Assembly: GCA_024404025.1 (NCBI GenBank)
Contig: JAKSQP010000008.1
Span: forward strand, 1-64,000
DNA: 64,000 nucleotides
Source: Clostridia bacterium
Lineage (GTDB): Bacteria > Bacillota > Clostridia > Oscillospirales > Acutalibacteraceae
Direction of reading: 5' to 3'
Part shown: in pieces, positions 60,319 through 64,000 of the stretch
Layout of the letters: the number at the start of each line of letters is the position of its first letter
Numbering within the stretch: position 1 is the stretch's first letter
The notes under the pieces: generated by a model
Told to the model about the DNA's origin: nothing
Seen by the model: the letters and a program-made list of their open reading frames with translations, nothing else
Databases searched by the model: none
Program-made: the position numbers and the translations under genes

Positions 60319-61143
60319 TTGAAGCTTCCCGTAGCAGTTCAGCTCTATTCCGTCAGAGACGAAATGCAGAGCGATTTTTACGGCACGATCAAAAAAATGA
60401 AAGAGCTTGGTTATGACGGCATTGAATTCGCAGGTCTTTTCGGCGAAGACCCCGAAAAAATCAAGGCTTTCTGCGCAGAAATCGGAATCAATCCCATCTC
60501 TGCCCATGTTCCTTATTACGATATGCTTGCGGATCCCGAAAAGGTGCTTGCAGACTATGCGGCAATCGGCTGCAGGTTTGTTGCCGTTCCTTATCTTACC
60601 GAAGAATGCAGACCCGGAACCGACGGATTCGGCGCAACGGTTGAAGGTATCAGAAAAATTGCCGAAGCCGCAAAGAAGCTCGGCATTCAGCTTCTCTATC
60701 ATAACCACGATTTTGAATTCGTTAAGCTTGACGGAGAATATGCGCTCGATGTGCTTTATTCAACAATTCCCGAGGATCTTCTCAAAACGGAGATAGACAC
60801 CTGCTGGGTAAATGTTGCCGGCGTTGATCCTGCCGAATATATTCTTAAATATTCAGATCGCTCTCCCGTTGTTCATCTCAAGGATTTTAAAAAGAGCGGC
60901 AATCAGAAGGGCGCTCTTTATAAGCTTATCGGCATTGATGACGATGAAGAGCAGGAGGATGAAGACGCATTTTCATTTATGCCCGTCGGCCACGGAATGC
61001 AGGATATGCCTTCAATTCTTGCAGCGTCTGAAAAAGCAGGTGCGCAGTGGGTCGTTGTTGAGCAGGATAATCCTGCAAAGGGCAGCACTCCTCTTGAATC
61101 GGTAAAGCTCAGCAGAGAATATCTTAAAGCTCTCGGCTGGTAA
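60319..61143 (+). CDS. Sugar phosphate isomerase/epimerase-like TIM barrel
   Basis: A 274-residue TIM barrel. The TTG start at 60319 is placed eight bases after AAAGGG; a GTG at 60310 is possible. Metal-site segments include I-S-A-H-V-P, Y-H-N-H-D-F-E-F, T-E-I-D-T-C-W, V-V-H-L-K-D and V-V-E-Q-D-N. It matches the 8642-9370 protein in order of motifs and has an acidic insertion near residue 210 (D-D-E-E-Q-E-D-E-D). In C-glycoside and keto-glycoside pathways, such proteins cleave or isomerise 3-oxidised sugars made by Gfo/Idh/MocA enzymes; the flanking Gfo/Idh/MocA genes make that a reasonable guess. Confidence 0.82.
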   Translation: MKLPVAVQLYSVRDEMQSDFYGTIKKMKELGYDGIEFAGLFGEDPEKIKAFCAEIGINPISAHVPYYDMLADPEKVLADYAAIGCRFVAVPYLTEECRPGTDGFGATVEGIRKIAEAAKKLGIQLLYHNHDFEFVKLDGEYALDVLYSTIPEDLLKTEIDTCWVNVAGVDPAEYILKYSDRSPVVHLKDFKKSGNQKGALYKLIGIDDDEEQEDEDAFSFMPVGHGMQDMPSILAASEKAGAQWVVVEQDNPAKGSTPLESVKLSREYLKALGW

Positions 61144-61169
61144 AAATATTAAATTGCGAGGTAAAAGTT

Positions 61170-62312
61170 ATGTCAGAAAATATTCTTGACGCTTTCAAAG
61201 AAGATCACAGCAGCGAAAAAGAAAGAGATTATTCAAATAAGGTCAGAGTCGGAATCATCGGCACGGGCTGGATCGCAGAAGCTCACGTAAAGGCATATCA
61301 GAAATGCCCCGATGTTGAAATCGTTGCTCTTGCAGACCTTATTCCCGGCAAGGCAGAGGCATTCTGCAAAAGATACAATGTAGGCGATAACATCACATTC
61401 TTCCCCAGCCACAAGGAGCTTGTTGATTCGGGAATGTGCGATGCAGTCAGCGTTTGCACATATAATGCGACTCACGCAGAATGCACGATCTATGCTCTCA
61501 ATCACGGTTTGAGCGTTCTTCTTGAAAAGCCCATGTGCGTTACTCTTGACGAGGCAGTTGAAATCTGCAAGGCCGAGAAGGCAAACAAGGGCGTTCTTTC
61601 GATCGGCTTCCAGCCCAGATTCGACGAAAATATGAAGATGCTCAAAAAGGTTGTTCAGAGCGGCGAGCTCGGCAAGATTTATTATATTCAGACCGGCGGC
61701 GGAAGAAGAAGAGGCATTCCCACTCCCTTCGGCACATCCTTTATTCAGAAGGATACAGCAGGCCTCGGCGCTCTCGGCGACATCGGCTGCTATTCGCTCG
61801 ATATGGTTCTCAACTCGATCGGCTATCCCAAGCCGCTTACCGTTACCGGATATAAGTCCGATTTCTTCGGCAAGGATCCCTCATACGAGCATCACGATGT
61901 TTTCGGCGTTGATGACTTCGCAGCAGGCTTTGTTCGCCTTGAAGGCGGCATCATCCTTGACTTCAGAATCGCATGGGCTATGAACCTTGACACCCCGGGT
62001 GACACAATCATTATGGGCACGAAGGGCTCAGTCAGAGTTCCCTCAACCGAATGCTGGAACGGCAGCATCGGCGGTCCCCTTGTTATCTATCACGAAATCG
62101 CAGGCGAGCAGATCCAGACCGTTATTCCCGAAAAGAAGAATAACGTTGATTGCTTCGACATTAAGATCCGCTCCTTCATTGATGCAGTAAAAGAAGGCGG
62201 AGAAGCTCCCGTTCCCTGCGGACAGATTCTTTACAATCAGGCGATCATTGACGGTATTTCACGCTCCGCCGAGCTCGGCAGAGAAATTGAAATCGTCATT
62301 CCCGAAATATAA
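61170..62312 (+). CDS. Gfo/Idh/MocA family oxidoreductase (Tyr-type active site)
   Basis: A 380-residue protein of the Gfo/Idh/MocA family, with an N-terminal extension of about 25 charged residues. The cofactor loop is G-T-G-W-I-A, and L-E-K-P-M-C has the catalytic Lys. In place of the usual D-x-G-x-H it has G-D-I-G-C-Y-S-L-D, with Tyr where other family members have His, as in glucose-fructose oxidoreductase. This suggests a different proton-transfer group or substrate from its neighbour. It is 26 bases after the isomerase and 19 before the kinase, so it is operonic. GCGAGG is the ribosome site. Confidence 0.9.
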   Translation: MSENILDAFKEDHSSEKERDYSNKVRVGIIGTGWIAEAHVKAYQKCPDVEIVALADLIPGKAEAFCKRYNVGDNITFFPSHKELVDSGMCDAVSVCTYNATHAECTIYALNHGLSVLLEKPMCVTLDEAVEICKAEKANKGVLSIGFQPRFDENMKMLKKVVQSGELGKIYYIQTGGGRRRGIPTPFGTSFIQKDTAGLGALGDIGCYSLDMVLNSIGYPKPLTVTGYKSDFFGKDPSYEHHDVFGVDDFAAGFVRLEGGIILDFRIAWAMNLDTPGDTIIMGTKGSVRVPSTECWNGSIGGPLVIYHEIAGEQIQTVIPEKKNNVDCFDIKIRSFIDAVKEGGEAPVPCGQILYNQAIIDGISRSAELGREIEIVIPEI

Positions 62313-62331
62313 TTAACGGAGGTTAAACACT

Positions 62332-62895
62332 ATGGTATTGGCCGCAGTTGGCAAAAACGGAACAGGCAAGGATTTCTTCCTTGAATATGTTGCAAAAACT
62401 TACGGATTCCCCATGATTTCAATCGGAGATGTTGTCAGAGAGCTTGCAGCAAAAGACGGTCTTGAGCTCACAAGAGACAATCTTCACGCAACATCAAAGA
62501 AGTATATGTCCGAAAACGGACAGACTTTCTTCCCCGAAATGATCGTTAAAAAGATCAAGGAATCAGACAGCCCCAACTTCCTTGTATCGGGCATCCGTCC
62601 CCCTTCAGATATCGAAGTTTTCAAGAAGGCTTTCGGCGACAAGTTCGTTCTCGTTGATGTTGTTATCAGCGATGATGAGGTCCGTTATCAGAGAATGCTC
62701 GCAAGAGGCTCCGAAAGAGACGGCAAGAGCGTTGAAAAGCTTCGTGAAAACGATGTTCACGAGGAAGAGATTTTCCACACCAGCGAATCGGAAAAAATGG
62801 CCGACTATATTCTGAATAATGACGGCTCAATTGACGATTTCTATGCAGGCGTTAAGGATTTCTACGAAAATTATCTCAAGGCAAAGCTTGACTGA
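62332..62895 (+). CDS. P-loop nucleotide-kinase-like protein (UPF0200/dephospho-CoA kinase-like)
   Basis: A 187-residue P-loop kinase. The Walker A loop is G-K-N-G-T-G-K-D at residues 7-14, with an adjacent S-I-G-D-V-V-R-E segment, the V-S-G-I-R-P lid-hinge and R-M-L-A-R-G, matching the small kinases grouped as UPF0200 in archaea and dephospho-CoA kinase-like enzymes. It probably phosphorylates a nucleotide or cofactor-type substrate. It ends a transcript with the isomerase and Gfo/Idh/MocA genes. In this sugar context the activity is unexplained. Confidence 0.7.
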   Translation: MVLAAVGKNGTGKDFFLEYVAKTYGFPMISIGDVVRELAAKDGLELTRDNLHATSKKYMSENGQTFFPEMIVKKIKESDSPNFLVSGIRPPSDIEVFKKAFGDKFVLVDVVISDDEVRYQRMLARGSERDGKSVEKLRENDVHEEEIFHTSESEKMADYILNNDGSIDDFYAGVKDFYENYLKAKLD

Positions 62896-62925
62896 TAAGT
62901 TTTCGGGAATAAAACATATTGAAAA

Positions 62926-62965
62926 ATCCGGGATCCGCATTTCGTGGATCCCGGATAATTTTTTT
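62926..62965 (+). terminator. Rho-independent terminator after the kinase
   Basis: Eleven-base stem ATCCGGGATCC/GGATCCCGGAT, extended by a G-U and a G-C pair, followed by TTTTTTT. Confidence 0.88.
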
Positions 62966-62977
62966 GCCCGGATGAAT

Positions 62978-64000
62978 TTAAATAACGGGTATTTCAAGAT
63001 TTGCGCCGTTCAGCTCTGCGGACCGGCTTGCGATGATTCCCGGAAGAGACATTTTAATTGCAAAATCCACATCCAGAACGGGTTTCTTGTTTTCAAGCAC
63101 GCAATCGACAAAATCCGCAAACATAACCGAATCCGCTCCGCCGTGGCCGAAAGCGCTGCTGTTGCCGTATTCGTCAAGATATTTTGCGGTTACGGGGATT
63201 TCGATTTTCTGCGAAAAAGTGCCGGGTATGCTTGAAAGATTCGCAAAGCTGTGAGCGTCGTCAACTACCGTGCGTCTGTCCGTTTCGATAGAACCTCTTG
63301 TGCCGCAAAGGCGATAATTATGATCATAGCTCGTGTATGCTCCGAAGCTGACAAGGAGTTTTATCACAGCGCCTTTTTCGGTTTTGAAAATAGCGATCGA
63401 GGTTGCGTTCTTTTTGGGGAAATAAGGGTTATATTCTATATCTGCGTTCATGCAGGATACGCTGACACAGCGGTCATTCATTATATAGAGAAGAGGACCG
63501 AGCTCGTGAGTTGTATATTTTATTGCAGGATTAAATGTGCGCCAATGACCTTCGGGATAATTATCAGGCGCAAAATTTTCGGGATCTATGCTGTGGAGAT
63601 ATTCCGCTTCGGCAAAAACAACATCTCCGAATTCGCCTTTTTCACGCATTTTTTTCCATGTTTCGATAAACGCCCAGTAGCAGCAGTTTTCCGCAGCCAT
63701 ATAGATTAAATCGGGATGCTCCGAAACGATTTTTTTTAGCTCATAGGCTTCTTCAACAGTTGTGATCGACGGAATTTCGCTCAGTACGTGTTTGCCGGCT
63801 TCGAGAGCCTTTTTAACTATCGGCACATGATATATTGCTTCAGTTGCAACGATTACGGCATCAATATCCATTTCAAGCATCCGGTCATAATCGGTCAGAT
63901 ACTCAACATCCGTTTTGCCCAGAGATTCAAAATATTCTTTGCAGTGAGCAAGTACTTTTTCATTATGGTCGCAGGCGGCGACTATTTTACATTTCGGATT
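62978..64000 (-). CDS. Gfo/Idh/MocA-like protein with GH109-like signature, cut by the window edge
   Basis: At least 341 codons, open to the right edge, so the N-terminus with the cofactor loop is missing. Visible from the edge are V-A-A-C-D-H-N, then V-I-V-A-T-E-A-I-Y-H. Where other members have E-K-P there is L-S-E-I-P-S, so the catalytic Lys is absent; later comes K-Y-T-T-H-E-L-G-P, like the T-H-G-L-G-P motif of NAD-dependent GH109 glycosidases. It may therefore cleave a glycosidic bond through transient oxidation. It converges with the kinase operon across the terminator at 62926. Confidence 0.8.
   Translation of the reverse strand, partial: NPKCKIVAACDHNEKVLAHCKEYFESLGKTDVEYLTDYDRMLEMDIDAVIVATEAIYHVPIVKKALEAGKHVLSEIPSITTVEEAYELKKIVSEHPDLIYMAAENCCYWAFIETWKKMREKGEFGDVVFAEAEYLHSIDPENFAPDNYPEGHWRTFNPAIKYTTHELGPLLYIMNDRCVSVSCMNADIEYNPYFPKKNATSIAIFKTEKGAVIKLLVSFGAYTSYDHNYRLCGTRGSIETDRRTVVDDAHSFANLSSIPGTFSQKIEIPVTAKYLDEYGNSSAFGHGGADSVMFADFVDCVLENKKPVLDVDFAIKMSLPGIIASRSAELNGANLEIPVI

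Noticed and set aside
1..64000. CRISPR arrays, tRNA/rRNA genes, transposases, prophage genes
   Set aside because: Looked for spaced direct repeats, tRNA-like cloverleafs and mobile-element proteins on both strands and saw none that could be supported by eye.

Overview
The window looks like a chromosomal segment of an anaerobic, moderately low-GC Firmicute, most likely a gut clostridium of the Oscillospiraceae/Lachnospiraceae type. The basis is strong AGGAGG-type ribosome binding sites, textbook TTGACA/TATAAT promoters, Rho-independent terminators, a reverse-type rubrerythrin behind a Fur-family regulator with a 7-1-7 box, a DUF4358 lipoprotein, a C_GCAxxG_C_C protein, and an mreBCD-pbp2-minD block. 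GC content was judged by eye, not computed. I saw no rRNA, tRNA, CRISPR array, transposase or prophage module. Coding density is very high and no gene-free stretch exceeds about 300 bases except 51103-51430, which holds an unusual ORF without a standard start codon.

Layout. 0.1-3.7 kb: a secreted alpha/beta hydrolase, an EEP-family phosphatase and a membrane-anchored phosphodiesterase-like enzyme. 3.8-7.6 kb: a TetR regulator divergent from a MacB-like ATPase-permease fusion, with tandem palindromes between them. 7.7-9.4 kb: two sugar-isomerase-like TIM barrels behind one promoter with a palindrome. 9.4-13.4 kb: a heterodimeric ABC exporter with one degenerate ATP site and a small Cys-rich protein. 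13.5-21.5 kb: two metallophosphoesterases around an accessory XRE/SLOG pair and an AlgI/AlgJ-like O-acylation operon with a GDSL esterase. 21.5-31.0 kb: MnmE, MinD, PBP2, MreD, MreC, MreB, a lipoprotein, an FGGY sugar kinase and a YbaK-type deacylase.

31.1-46.4 kb is catabolic: a D-2-hydroxyacid dehydrogenase with a GH95-like glycosidase, a divergent GH38/GH57-like glycosidase, a Gfo/Idh/MocA oxidoreductase with a PHP-domain exported protein, and a tight redox-rich run (S51 peptidase, 2-hydroxyacid dehydrogenase, fumarate-reductase-like flavoprotein, SDR, Old Yellow Enzyme with Fe-S cysteines) ending in 2-keto-3-deoxygluconate kinase and KDPG aldolase. This run looks like a sugar-acid pathway entering the Entner-Doudoroff lower branch. 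46.5-52.8 kb: an ABC-F ATPase, a paralogue of the first secreted hydrolase, the Fur/rubrerythrin oxidative-stress unit, the start-less small ORF and a second AlgJ/AlgX-like protein. 52.9-58.9 kb: an overlapping operon of GlpA-like, GlpB-like, DUF1667 and alkyl-DHAP-synthase-like genes ending in cysteine synthase.

59.1-64.0 kb holds three Gfo/Idh/MocA proteins with three different active-site patterns, a TIM-barrel isomerase and an archaeal-type nucleotide kinase. Together with the 39-46 kb run this is the best candidate for an undescribed system: oxidation-dependent breakdown of glycosides or sugar acids. That is inference from family membership and gene order; no substrate can be read from the sequence.
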